The notes below the pieces were generated by a model that was not told the origin of the DNA, made no database searches, and was given only the letters and a program-made list of their open reading frames with translations. Position numbers and translations under genes: made by a program. Shown here one piece after another: positions 7,277-14,885 of a stretch of DNA of 19,655 bases. The stretch comes from an uncultured bacterium (lineage in GTDB: Bacteria > Patescibacteriota > Minisyncoccia > Phycocordibacterales > Phycocordibacteraceae), in NCBI GenBank assembly GCA_943914435.1, contig CALUBY010000007.1, positions 1 to 19,655 of the forward strand. The letters are read 5' to 3'. Position 1 is the stretch's first letter, and every line of letters starts with the position of its first letter.

Positions 7277-9420
7277 AGACCCCCCGCAGACAGCTCGTTG
7301 AATTGCATCCCGCTTCGGTCAGAGGGCCCCTGAGGGGTAGACGAGAACCATCGCACGCCGGTTTTCGTCCCGACCGGGTATGTGCCAGTGTATGTACCGG
7401 TTCCGACCACCGTACCCCCAACCATCAGGGTCATGGCTTTCGTCGAGCGGTTGGTGGAGAGGCGCGCCGTGTGCTCCCCCATGATGTCGCCCATGCCCGG
7501 AACGGAATAGGTTATCCGCGTATTATTGATTCCGCCGATCCGCTCATTCACCTGAATTGCATCGCTGGCCCCCCCGGCGCTGTGTGCGACGAATACCAGC
7601 TGGAGGAAGTTATCTACGTCGATCCCAAATGCGATGTACCCGAGCGTTCCTGCTTTCCTGGCTGCCGCCTGGCCGTCCTGGTTCGTCCCCATCGAATAAG
7701 CACTGGCCTCGATATACCCGCCTTGAGCGGGGAGTTCGTAGTTGTTCAGCTGCATGTTGGCGGCGGTGTTGTTTGAGAGTCCGCGTACTCTGCCCCCCGT
7801 GGTGATCCACAGGCCAGTCGGCGTCAATGGCGCAGCCCACACATGTGAGCTTTCCGAGACATGCCCTGCGAGATTGGCCCCGAGGTTTGTGGAGAACGTG
7901 TCCACGAATTCTACCGCCGCTGGCGTGTCGAATTCCGCCTGATAGCTCTCGCGCCAGAAAACGTAAGGCGTGCCGGGAAGGTGGTCAGAGGTTGAATTGC
8001 CTGCAAAGGACAGCGCATTGCCGAAAGTGGTAAGCTGGGGTTGGTCGGCGTTGAAATCCGACTTGGGCATCATCAGCATACGCGTCACAGCAGGCGTCGG
8101 AGCCGTGCCCGGCACGATCCGCGCGCTTGTCGGCGTGATATCTGTGACCGACGGAGTATTCGGCTGGCCCGGATGCACGGGAATCGTCAGCACGCCATTG
8201 GCCTCCGAGAAAGCCCAGTCCACCTGCGGGACCGTATCCGACCATGCGCTTTCAGCCACTGCGGGGGAGCCGACGCCATTGCTGGCGCTGGAAGACCGAC
8301 GATATTGGTAATTCGCGGCGGGCGTGAAAGCCAACCCAGCAGCCACATCCTCGGGAGCCCCGGAAGGGGGCAAGCGCCGCTGGATTTTGTGCGTGGCTGT
8401 CGGGGCCGGAGTGCCGCCGAACGTGGCGGCTGGGACGGTGACAGGCACACCCGCTGTCAGCGCGGGCATCGCAGGGTTGGTGATGACATAGGGCGCGACG
8501 TCCGTGCTCGCTGGATCGGCGGTAAAGCTCATCGTGTCCGTCGCCGATCCTGCGCTATTCGTGACGGTGACCGACACGACGTAATCGCCGTCCTCGATGT
8601 CATCGATTTCCCGCTGCCACGTGCCGCCTGCGGTCGTAAACGGCGCGCCATTTCGGGTGATCTCCCACACCGGCGTCGGGACTGGCGTTCCTGTTGCGGT
8701 CGCGGTCAGCGTGACCGTGTCGCCCTGCGTGATTGCCCCGGAGGGCGTACGGGCAAGGCTGACAGTCGGCGCGACAGCCGGGACAGCCACAACCGCCGTC
8801 CAGCCGTCGCCGTAAGACCAATTTTCACCGGCGAAGCTGTACCCCCTCGTAGCGGGCCGATAGCGATACCCCTCTGCAAACGTACCGCTGTCCGCGACAG
8901 TCTCGATAGCTCCTGTCGTCCCGAGCTGGCGCTGCACGCCATGGCTGACCTCCGGCTCCGGGAAGCCGGTAAACGTAGCTGCGGTGGAGGTATACGGCTC
9001 TCCCGGCAGCAACGCGCCCGTCAGCGTCGCGGGTGTAACCACGACAGGCTCGGCGTAGACGGTGGCGAATGGCTGGGCGTATACCGTGGTGCGACGACCA
9101 TTAGCATCCGTGCCAATCTCGCGCCACGTCAGAACATCTCCGGCAGTGGTCGCCAGATAATCCCCGGTAGCTACGCCAGTTCCAACCCAAGGACCGCTTC
9201 CGTTAGGACGCCTGACATATTCGCCCTCTACGGTTACCCACGCTGGCCATTCGCCGGGAATATGGCCCACCGCCGAGTCTACTAGAGTTATGTTTCCAAC
9301 AACGAGTTGGGGAAGTTCTATCGGAATAGGACCGGCGGAATTTCCACCAGTACCCATTCCGACAGGGAGAACCCGCCCAACGCGAGTAAACGAATTCGGG
9401 AGGTTCTGTAATATTTTCAC
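7273..9420 (-). CDS. Large Ig-like and lectin-like surface or tail protein
   Basis: A 715-residue protein built of beta modules. Residues about 127-209 and 308-398 are related to each other (each has an A-TF-G-P-P run, then H..QR.L, then a YRYR or YQYRR strand). Between them, 216-302 is a typical Ig- or PKD-like domain (PTVSLARTPSGAITQGDTV; VTVTNSAGSATD). Residues about 503-712 form a concanavalin/LamG-like region beginning EFVDTFSTNLGANL. There is no signal peptide. Ig-like domains are frequent on phage virions, where they bind weakly to surface carbohydrate. It overlaps the preceding 67-residue gene by 4 bases and the next gene by ATGA. Probable tail fibre, or virion decoration protein. Confidence 0.6.
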   Translation of the reverse strand: MKILQNLPNSFTRVGRVLPVGMGTGGNSAGPIPIELPQLVVGNITLVDSAVGHIPGEWPAWVTVEGEYVRRPNGSGPWVGTGVATGDYLATTAGDVLTWREIGTDANGRRTTVYAQPFATVYAEPVVVTPATLTGALLPGEPYTSTAATFTGFPEPEVSHGVQRQLGTTGAIETVADSGTFAEGYRYRPATRGYSFAGENWSYGDGWTAVVAVPAVAPTVSLARTPSGAITQGDTVTLTATATGTPVPTPVWEITRNGAPFTTAGGTWQREIDDIEDGDYVVSVTVTNSAGSATDTMSFTADPASTDVAPYVITNPAMPALTAGVPVTVPAATFGGTPAPTATHKIQRRLPPSGAPEDVAAGLAFTPAANYQYRRSSSASNGVGSPAVAESAWSDTVPQVDWAFSEANGVLTIPVHPGQPNTPSVTDITPTSARIVPGTAPTPAVTRMLMMPKSDFNADQPQLTTFGNALSFAGNSTSDHLPGTPYVFWRESYQAEFDTPAAVEFVDTFSTNLGANLAGHVSESSHVWAAPLTPTGLWITTGGRVRGLSNNTAANMQLNNYELPAQGGYIEASAYSMGTNQDGQAAARKAGTLGYIAFGIDVDNFLQLVFVAHSAGGASDAIQVNERIGGINNTRITYSVPGMGDIMGEHTARLSTNRSTKAMTLMVGGTVVGTGTYTGTYPVGTKTGVRWFSSTPQGPSDRSGMQFNELSAGGL

Positions 9421-9620
9421 GGTTCGAAAACCACAACGCTTCCGGTTCCTCTGGCAAACTTGTCAGTTTGAAGAACCAAAAATTCACCATTAAGCAACGT
9501 CATAACGTCGCCGGGAGCGGGATCGTCACTTTCCGCAAAGTGCACATTACCACCCTGCGCGCGCCAAAGACCGGCAGTAACGGCAGTGAAAGTTTCAGGA
9601 TTTAGAGTAAAGACAGCCAT
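9417..9620 (-). CDS. Small conserved-looking phage protein, unknown
   Basis: A 67-residue protein, predicted all-beta (VMTLLNGEFLVLQTDKFARG), with no motif I can name. AGAGGA lies 6 bases before the ATG. It starts 2 bases after the portal stop codon and overlaps the Ig-like gene by 4 bases, so it is surely part of the operon. Its size and position suggest a small head-tail or fibre-attachment component; this is only a guess. Confidence 0.65.
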   Translation of the reverse strand: MAVFTLNPETFTAVTAGLWRAQGGNVHFAESDDPAPGDVMTLLNGEFLVLQTDKFARGTGSVVVFEP

Positions 9621-9622
9621 AA

Positions 9623-10981
9623 TTATTCCTCTTGTTCAGTCTCATTTGAATTTAACATGTCTTCTTCAACTTCGCCAATCACCCCGCCACCAGCAAGCCA
9701 ATCATTATAAGACTGATCTATTCCTTGGAATGCACCAAGTTCAGCCATTGTATTAATCAAAGGCTCCGTCATAATATCAGGCGGAATAATCCCGCTATCA
9801 ACCATTGTTTTAGCGGCTGTCGCGTATTGCGAGGCAACTCTAGATTTATCATCATCGGACATCTCCCAAAGAGAAACCCAGTCAAGATAAATCTCCTTCG
9901 GCCTATTCCCCAATGCAGATCGTATCACCACCTCGTCAAGAGGCTCGAAATAAGGGCCAATGTCATTTTTCTGCATGGTAGAAATGGAGTCATAGTAATT
10001 TAGAAGGTCAGTTTCACCGTTAGCCCCAAGCCCTTCTGCGCGTCCAAAGAGTAAAGCATAAGGCATTTTTAAAGCCGCCGCCGCTTCTCTCCGCATTGTT
10101 TCAATTACTTCTGGGAGAGTTGCGAAGCTTCTTGAGTGCTGAATATATTCCTCTCCTTCTTTATCGAGAACGCCAAGCTTGTTGGTGGCTTTCCCCATTC
10201 TAAAAGCAGAGTATCTTTGAGCTACCTTTGCCGCTCCTTCTGGTGTGGCAACCCTATCCATGAGATCGCAAACACTAATAATGTCAATGCTTGCTTCTGT
10301 AGTCAGAGCGACAACGTTATCCCTTGCAGTCTCAGCCCCAATAATGGGCTGCAACATATAACTCAAAACTGAAACGCCATTACCTGTATCGTAATCATCA
10401 GCACCAATTAACCTAATAACACGACTAGGGTGTATTCTGGCTGGTGTGCCGGTATTTCTTCTTATTTCGTAATATTCGGGTTGTCCGAAGAATTCAGAAA
10501 CAGGATCATTTATAGACGGCCCTTTGCTAATATCCCTCATTCTGAGGACATTAACAAATCTAAGTGAATCCTTACGTACTGAATCAAGATTCAGCGGCTT
10601 AGATGGTGTATCGCCAGTGTCAAAATAAACATAAGACTCCCCATCAAGTCTAGCTAGCGTCATGGCTAGCTTCTTTTTGTTCTTTATCTTGTGTCGCTTC
10701 TCAACGGCCTCTATCAACTCTATCTGACCGGACTCAGCGACCCATTGGTACCCCTTCTTGAAGCAGTCGTCGGGTATCATCTCGACAGCGGCTCTTGCTA
10801 TCCAAGACGACTTGTAAGCGTAGTCTATGCTGTCCTTGCCGTACATCTGCGAAAATGGTCCGTCAGCGTAAGCTCCCGCAGCGCCGAACCCCCTAGCCAT
10901 GTTTGCCGTGAAATCAGACAAAGCATCATTGACAACGGGGCTTTTCGCGTATCTTCCGCGTTTATTTCTATACTGAGCCAC
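9623..10981 (-). CDS. Phage portal protein (DUF1073 family)
   Basis: A 452-residue protein recognisable as a DUF1073-type portal, the dodecameric ring through which DNA enters the head. Family features are YKSSWIARAAVEMIPDDCFKKGY near the N-terminus, the LNYYDSISTMQKNDIGPYFEPLDEV-type region with GANGETD before it, and an acidic C-terminus. The start is taken as a GTG at 10981 because AAGAGG lies 5 bases upstream; the frame stays open to a GTG at 11050 but that has no comparable ribosome binding site. It follows the terminase across a 212-base gap with a possible promoter. Some databases attach an 'Acb1-like anti-CBASS' name to this family; I see no reason to prefer that over portal here. Confidence 0.87.
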   Translation of the reverse strand: MAQYRNKRGRYAKSPVVNDALSDFTANMARGFGAAGAYADGPFSQMYGKDSIDYAYKSSWIARAAVEMIPDDCFKKGYQWVAESGQIELIEAVEKRHKIKNKKKLAMTLARLDGESYVYFDTGDTPSKPLNLDSVRKDSLRFVNVLRMRDISKGPSINDPVSEFFGQPEYYEIRRNTGTPARIHPSRVIRLIGADDYDTGNGVSVLSYMLQPIIGAETARDNVVALTTEASIDIISVCDLMDRVATPEGAAKVAQRYSAFRMGKATNKLGVLDKEGEEYIQHSRSFATLPEVIETMRREAAAALKMPYALLFGRAEGLGANGETDLLNYYDSISTMQKNDIGPYFEPLDEVVIRSALGNRPKEIYLDWVSLWEMSDDDKSRVASQYATAAKTMVDSGIIPPDIMTEPLINTMAELGAFQGIDQSYNDWLAGGGVIGEVEEDMLNSNETEQEE

Positions 10982-11059
10982 TTTAACCTCTTGACAGATT
11001 TCCAAACTATGCGACAATCTAAACGTTAACGCAAATAACCCAAGGCGCACGGGAGGCGC

Positions 11060-11065
11060 ATTATA
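11060..11065 (-). promoter_or_regulatory. Possible promoter -10 box before the portal gene
   Basis: A perfect TATAAT lies on the minus strand in the 212-base gap between terminase and portal, about 80 bases before the portal GTG. The matching -35 (ATGTAA at 17-base spacing) is poor, so this is a weak call. It could give the head and tail genes their own transcript. Confidence 0.3.
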
Positions 11066-11193
11066 GACATGATTGCTATTTATTACATTCGCAGGAAGTC
11101 AGCGGTATTTTTTATTAAACTGGGCATGAAGTTATCCACTACGTGCGCAGGGAAACACTATTGCCAAGTCGCTGCGGTGCATGAAGAATATGA

Positions 11194-12444
11194 TTAAACA
11201 GCATCCCAATTAAAGCCACGATTGAGCATGACGCTAGACAAAGCGTATCTAAGTGCGTCTACGTAGTGGTTGAATTCATCAACGGGAACATCCAAGATCA
11301 GGTTCTGTCCTGTTCTTGGATCAACCGCATTTCTATCTATCTTCCAGCTGTAATTCTCGAACTCATTAAGCGTCTCTTTGCAGCGAGGGTGGATATACAC
11401 ACGCCGGAATGAGCGGATGAATTGGATCCCGTCCTCAACGCTGCCCTTTTTCTTTACCACGTCTTTTGTCCTGTGAAGCCCGTGCCTCTTTACATGGCTT
11501 ATCATGGCTGGCTGTGCGCTATCCCAAAACGCATCAAACTTGTGGAAGTCCGGTATCTGAGCGGCAACTTTGGGAACATCGTCAAGTTCTATCCCTACGC
11601 CGCCAGCTTCATACTCTATCCATAGGCAATCGTCATGAATCCATGCGCGTATCATGGCTGTAGGGTCTTGACTGTATCCCCAGTCTCCGCCTTGGTATGG
11701 CCCTTTCCATGTTGCCCCCGGCGTAAATTCCCTTTGCTCGAACCTGCCGTTGAATATCTGAGCGTGACTGTTCTCGCGATATTTCCCAAGCCAGACGTGC
11801 GCCCATGTGCCGTAATCTATAATATCGCGCTGACGTTCACATAGCTTCCTAAGACCGTCTGGAAAGAATGGGTTATCGTCAAAGTTGATCTCTGCAATAA
11901 TGGCGTCTTTAGGCGGGTGCGTCCTGAACCTGTGATCAACTGGACTGCCCTTCTTCCGAGGATTCCATAGCGCCCACAACTCGGACTTAGGCTGGCGTAA
12001 CACGGTAGCCTCAAGCTGCAACCAACTCTCTTCCGGGATATCCTCAGCTTCCTCGACAATGGTCAAGTCGATCTTGGCAAGGGACTTAATTGCGGTCGGA
12101 TTGGAATGCAGGCCCTTGAATATGAACTCAGTGCCGTTCTTGCCGAGAATGCGGTCACGCTGTAATTCGTAATGTTCAGCAAGCCACCAGTGCGCCTCAA
12201 TCGCAGCTTTTAATTCGGCGTAGAACGATTGCGCAATGGAGTTTTGGAACTCGCGCACGCATAGAACGCGCAGCTTCTCGACATAGCCCCAGACAGCTGC
12301 GACAAGCGCGGCAGAGTATGACTTGCCGCTGCCTCGCCCACCATATAGCGCACGATACGAGACTGACCCGCGAGGCGCTGAAAACACCTCGCGGGCCTTT
12401 GGCGACAGGACTACTTTAACCTCAGAATCTTTATCTTCCGTCAT
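11194..12444 (-). CDS. terL: Terminase large subunit (PBSX-like family)
   Basis: A 416-residue protein. The ATPase half has a Walker A motif GGRGSGKS (residues 35-42), a Walker B region IDLTIVEEAED (125-135) with catalytic Glu, and the coupling segment LWALWNPRKKGSP (157-168). The nuclease half carries acidic residues at D254 (GGDWGYSQDPTA), D308 (FWDSAQPA) and D396 (NHYVDALRYAL), the usual RNase H-like trio. It powers DNA packaging through the portal and cuts the genome. The ATG overlaps the stop of the preceding 46-residue gene as ATGA. No typical small terminase is next to it. Confidence 0.95.
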   Translation of the reverse strand: MTEDKDSEVKVVLSPKAREVFSAPRGSVSYRALYGGRGSGKSYSAALVAAVWGYVEKLRVLCVREFQNSIAQSFYAELKAAIEAHWWLAEHYELQRDRILGKNGTEFIFKGLHSNPTAIKSLAKIDLTIVEEAEDIPEESWLQLEATVLRQPKSELWALWNPRKKGSPVDHRFRTHPPKDAIIAEINFDDNPFFPDGLRKLCERQRDIIDYGTWAHVWLGKYRENSHAQIFNGRFEQREFTPGATWKGPYQGGDWGYSQDPTAMIRAWIHDDCLWIEYEAGGVGIELDDVPKVAAQIPDFHKFDAFWDSAQPAMISHVKRHGLHRTKDVVKKKGSVEDGIQFIRSFRRVYIHPRCKETLNEFENYSWKIDRNAVDPRTGQNLILDVPVDEFNHYVDALRYALSSVMLNRGFNWDAV

Positions 12445-12581
12445 TCACTCTCGGGCTTCTTCCTCAATCCCGCCATCTCAGCAAGCCCCTTAACGGCGTG
12501 TTCTGCGGCTTTGATTGCGTCTGCGCGGGAGAGGGCTTCTATCAATTTGTCACGGCGGGCTTTACATGGTTTACAGCTCAT
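12441..12581 (-). CDS. Small CxxC protein, 46 residues
   Basis: The sequence starts MSCKPCKARRDKLIEAL and continues as a basic amphipathic helix ending in LRKKPESE. A CxxC pair sits at residues 3 and 6. The start is fixed by an ATGA overlap with the stop of the upstream gene (12578-12581), with CAGG 8 bases upstream. Its own stop overlaps the terminase ATG (12441-12444). A longer open frame to 12641 exists but would overlap the neighbour by 64 bases. The function is unknown. It is too small for a usual small terminase subunit. Confidence 0.65.
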   Translation of the reverse strand: MSCKPCKARRDKLIEALSRADAIKAAEHAVKGLAEMAGLRKKPESE

Positions 12582-12787
12582 TCGCGATGCCTGTAGCACA
12601 TATAGGTATCCATTTTGTATGTCTTGAGATTGCCTTTCCATGCATTCTTCAACATGTATGCAGCGCCCACCGCAAGTCTGTAAATCAATTCTGCAAGCAT
12701 CATCAGGAAGAAAAGAACATCCAAAATCGGCATGGAAATAATAGCCCTTGCTTTGGGGTTAATTTTAAACCAATAATTACTGATCAT
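12578..12787 (-). CDS. Small membrane protein, 69 residues
   Basis: A protein with one long hydrophobic stretch at residues about 13-45 (ARAIISMPILDVLFFLMMLA and on), then a basic, Tyr-rich tail. The start at 12787 is chosen because its ATG overlaps the upstream stop as ATGA; an ATG at 12811 would overlap by 28 bases. No signal peptide cleavage site is obvious. Holin or antiholin is possible for a small phage membrane protein, but no lysis enzyme is nearby, so function stays open. Confidence 0.6.
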   Translation of the reverse strand: MISNYWFKINPKARAIISMPILDVLFFLMMLAELIYRLAVGAAYMLKNAWKGNLKTYKMDTYMCYRHRE

Positions 12788-13050
12788 CCGATCAATTGCC
12801 AAGGAACGCATATTTCACCTTTTTCCCACTCTTCGATTCTTGTTTCATATTTAACACCATACGCGGTAACACGCAATATTTCCGGCACATCATATCCACC
12901 TTTTATGATCTCCACGACAGCGCCACTTTCTAGCGTATATGACTGATCGCCCGGCCCAGCGCCTAGGTAGTTATCATATACAACATAGTGCTGACACTCT
13001 CTTGTTTCTGTAATGCTAAGAATACCGTCATTTTCTACGTAGTCAAGCAT
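12784..13050 (-). CDS. Hypothetical phage protein, 88 residues
   Basis: A mostly beta-strand protein, acidic (MLDYVENDGILSITETRECQ and on), with no recognised motif. It follows the 54-residue gene after 29 bases and overlaps the next gene by ATGA. A purine-rich AAAGAAA precedes the ATG. Coding status is supported by the tight operon arrangement. Confidence 0.6.
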   Translation of the reverse strand: MLDYVENDGILSITETRECQHYVVYDNYLGAGPGDQSYTLESGAVVEIIKGGYDVPEILRVTAYGVKYETRIEEWEKGEICVPWQLIG

Positions 13051-13079
13051 TTTCTTTGTCCAATCCGTTTAATACGCAT

Positions 13080-13244
13080 TCAATAACATATCACAGTCTT
13101 GCTGATGTCGACTCTATAAATCTGCGAGCCATTGCCGCAAAGACGAGTCTCAATATCGAAACCCGCTGCCGTTGATGCGGCAACCGCACGATTGAAATCA
13201 TCAATCGCCTGCTTAATCAATTTCTCTGATTGTTCGTATGTCAT
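13080..13244 (-). CDS. Small hypothetical protein, 54 residues
   Basis: A short gene, starting MTYEQSEKLIKQAIDDFNRA and ending RVDISKTVICY. GGAGG lies 7 bases before its ATG, and the ATG overlaps the stop of the upstream gene as ATGA (13241-13244). The N-terminal half is an amphipathic helix and the C-terminal half is likely beta. Function unknown. Confidence 0.65.
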   Translation of the reverse strand: MTYEQSEKLIKQAIDDFNRAVAASTAAGFDIETRLCGNGSQIYRVDISKTVICY

Positions 13245-13561
13245 AGCGCTTCCTCCGTTTTGAGCACTTTATGCCCCTTCCCGCCGTCACGTTCAACTTC
13301 GCGCAGAATGGCGGTTAGGATGGATATGCCTTTCGGGCGGCGGATGCGGTATTTCTTGGCTCCGTCAATTCTCATACCATCGTCATAATCTCTCCAGAAC
13401 CAACGGCTCCGTCGCCAAGCTACGGGGTTATTGCATGATGGCTTGGCAATTCCTTCAGCTTCATCTCCCTTAAAAGAAACGACATGAATCCATTCCCCCA
13501 CACACGGACACCCCTTCCCATCATGCTCAATCCACTGCTCCCACTCTTCTTGCTCACTCAT
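13241..13561 (-). CDS. Hypothetical phage protein, 106 residues
   Basis: The sequence starts MSEQEEWEQWIEHDGKGCPC. The ATG at 13561 has GGGAGG 6 bases upstream; the in-frame ATG at 13582 lacks one. Trp-rich and charged, with three Cys in the first half (CPC near residue 18, a further Cys near 43). The segment WRRSRWFWRDYDDGMRIDG is distinctive and resembles small phage proteins of unknown role. It overlaps the upstream 17-codon reading frame by 8 bases and the next gene by ATGA. Confidence 0.65.
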   Translation of the reverse strand: MSEQEEWEQWIEHDGKGCPCVGEWIHVVSFKGDEAEGIAKPSCNNPVAWRRSRWFWRDYDDGMRIDGAKKYRIRRPKGISILTAILREVERDGGKGHKVLKTEEAL

Positions 13562-13607
13562 GGACGGCCTCCCGAATCTCAATCATAGTGCCCTCATTAT
13601 CCTGCAT
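13554..13607 (-). CDS. Possible 17-residue leader peptide
   Basis: A 17-codon frame, MQDNEGTMIEIREAVHE, with GGAGG 5 bases before the ATG. It is the first reading frame after the promoter-like site and overlaps the next gene's start by 8 bases. It may serve to couple ribosomes to the operon instead of giving a functional product. Confidence 0.35.
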   Translation of the reverse strand: MQDNEGTMIEIREAVHE

Positions 13608-13625
13608 GGTATCCTCCATATCTAA

Positions 13626-13658
13626 CACCCCCACCATACAGCAAGAATAGCGGGGGTG
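13626..13658. repeat. Inverted repeat over the promoter-like site
   Basis: CACCCCC at 13626-13632 and GGGGGTG at 13652-13658 form a perfect 7-bp dyad with a 19-base centre. It overlaps the -35 and -10 regions described for the terminase operon. It could be a repressor operator. As a terminator it would be poor because no T-run follows. Confidence 0.4.
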
Positions 13659-13661
13659 CAA
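13633..13661 (-). promoter_or_regulatory. Promoter-like site for the terminase operon
   Basis: On the minus strand TTGCAC (-35 region, 13656-13661), a 17-base spacer, and TATGGT (-10 region, 13633-13638). It lies about 25 bases before the ribosome binding site of the first small frame in a chain that leads without gaps to the terminase. Both hexamers match the sigma70 consensus only partly. Confidence 0.4.
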
Positions 13662-13665
13662 GGGG

Positions 13666-13836
13666 TTAAATCGCTTCCAGAATTACACCACGGATAGCAA
13701 CTCGCATTGAGGCATCATCATGTCCATACTCATATCGATCACCGCCAAGCGCGAACGATTCCACTAGGTCCGCAGCTTCCCTAAGCGCCCGTGCCGCGAC
13801 AGCCAGTCGCTCAGCACCAGATTGAATGGACGGGCA
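13666..13836 (-). pseudogene. Open frame without a start codon, possible gene remnant
   Basis: A 56-codon frame, opened by a TAG at 13837-13839 and closed by TAA. The translated product looks protein-like: a helical, Ala-rich half (GAERLAVAARALREAADLV) followed by SFALGGDRYEYGHDDASMRV. It has no ATG, GTG or TTG in its first half; an ATT at 13827 is the only early candidate. It may be the end of a decayed gene or use a rare start. Confidence 0.25.
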
Positions 13837-13861
13837 CTACCCGGGCGTTGGTCCTTCCCTC

Positions 13862-14305
13862 TCACTCAGCCGCGGTGAGCCCGAGGGACACGTTATAAGC
13901 AATGCGCTGGCCGCGGTGCTCCGGCGCCGCTTCCAGGATGAATTCCACCAGGTGAGCCGCGAATTCGCCGTGCTGACGATCCCCCGACCGGATCGCGTCG
14001 AAGTTATGGACGCCAGGCACGGGAGCGCCCCATGCTTTCGTGCGCAACTGCGCTAGCCAAACGGCAACGTCGCCAGCATCGACAGAGGAGGAGGGGTGTT
14101 GAACGGCCAGATCGTATACCGCCCGGTCGGCCACGGCATGGAGCATTGCGGTGACGATCTGCTCTTCCGCGTCGATCCGCGCGATTTCCGCGTCGATCTC
14201 GGCATCGCCAATGTCGGTGCGGAGATCGGTGGCGACGCGCGTAGCGCGCAGGGCCCGGCGGCGGGCGATCAGATCGGTGGCGGTGGTGATGGCAATCGTA
14301 GTCAT
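13862..14305 (-). CDS. Hypothetical phage protein, 147 residues
   Basis: The N-terminal half is a long charged helix (residues about 10-65, MTTIAITTATDLIARRRALR onward), followed by a compact C-terminal part with HNFDAIRSGDRQHGEF. GAGGA lies 8 bases before the ATG. It appears to be transcribed from its own promoter at 14363-14391 and is GC-rich compared with the head genes. I do not recognise the family. The helix-rich make-up would fit a DNA-binding or small-terminase-like protein, but no helix-turn-helix is clear. Confidence 0.65.
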   Translation of the reverse strand: MTTIAITTATDLIARRRALRATRVATDLRTDIGDAEIDAEIARIDAEEQIVTAMLHAVADRAVYDLAVQHPSSSVDAGDVAVWLAQLRTKAWGAPVPGVHNFDAIRSGDRQHGEFAAHLVEFILEAAPEHRGQRIAYNVSLGLTAAE

Positions 14306-14362
14306 TCTGGGCTTCCTCTCGCGAATGCGGTGGATGGGGTAGCATTTATCCGCTACACCTCA

Positions 14363-14391
14363 AATATAGTATCAAAATGATACGGACGCAA
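14363..14391 (-). promoter_or_regulatory. Promoter for the 147-residue protein gene
   Basis: On the minus strand TTGCGT (14386-14391), a 17-base spacer and TATATT (14363-14368, 5 of 6 to consensus). It lies just after the terminator of the preceding gene and about 60 bases before the ATG. The spacer contains a perfect palindrome. Confidence 0.5.
14369..14383. promoter_or_regulatory. Operator-like palindrome within the promoter spacer
   Basis: GTATCA-AAA-TGATAC, a perfect 6-3-6 palindrome, occupies the space between the -35 and -10 hexamers. A dimeric repressor bound here would block polymerase. I found no second copy in the window. Confidence 0.5.
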
Positions 14392-14394
14392 CGG

Positions 14395-14419
14395 AAAAAG
14401 CGCGCCCGGGCGCTTTTTT
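14395..14419 (-). terminator. Intrinsic terminator
   Basis: AAAAAGCGC and GCGCTTTTT pair as a 9-bp stem around a 6-base GC loop, ending in a T-run. It lies a few bases after the stop of the gene ending at 14424 and directly before the next promoter. The symmetry makes it bidirectional. Confidence 0.75.
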
Positions 14420-14423
14420 CCCA

Positions 14424-14885
14424 TCACTTCCCCTCCGTTTCGATCATGGCGATGATGGCGTCGCGTGATACCCAACCAGAAATCTGTCCGTTTTTGTCGC
14501 AGACAGCAGCCGCATCCCTCAGCGCATGCTCCCGCTCGGCCCGGTCGCGGTCTGCAAGTGCGGCTGTGGCGTGGGCGGGGGTGAGGGAGCGGACTGTCTC
14601 GCGCAATTCCTGCGCGCCTTCGTCATCCCACCACTGATATGCCGCTTCCGCCGCCACCGCATATGCCATCGCCGTCTCTGCGCGGGCGGTGTCGCGTTCG
14701 GAGGTTAGGCGGGCGATCTCGGCTTCGGCAGCATCGTAGGCTCTACTCCAATGCCCCCGTGCCGCCCATGCGCAGTGGTCGGGAATGCGAGCGTCAGTCA
14801 TTTTCGTCTCCTTCATACCATCCACGGGAACCCCAGCCTCCGCGTGTGTGTGCGTCAATACACGTATGTCCGAAATACTAGACAT
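14424..14885 (-). CDS. Hypothetical phage protein with coiled-coil region
   Basis: 153 residues from the ATG at 14885, which has AGAGG 7 bases upstream and overlaps the end of the 42-residue membrane protein gene by 8 bases. A second in-frame ATG at 14801 (MTDARIPDHCAWAARGHWSR) has an equally strong AGGAG 6 bases upstream and would give 125 residues; the extra N-terminus is not distinctive, so either could be used. The middle (YDAAEAEIARLTSERDTARA on) is a likely coiled coil, followed by an Ala-rich helical part and a short C-terminal domain (CDKNGQISGWVSRDAIIAMI). No function recognised. A terminator follows. Confidence 0.6.
   Translation of the reverse strand: MSSISDIRVLTHTHAEAGVPVDGMKETKMTDARIPDHCAWAARGHWSRAYDAAEAEIARLTSERDTARAETAMAYAVAAEAAYQWWDDEGAQELRETVRSLTPAHATAALADRDRAEREHALRDAAAVCDKNGQISGWVSRDAIIAMIETEGK

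Noticed and set aside
8041..9285. Plus-strand frame of 414 codons
   Set aside because: It is antisense to the Ig-like protein gene; its composition is typical of a GC-rich shadow frame.
10992..11019. TTGACA with GACAAT 16 bases on, plus strand
   Set aside because: It would transcribe against the terminase with no plus-strand gene to serve; likely chance.
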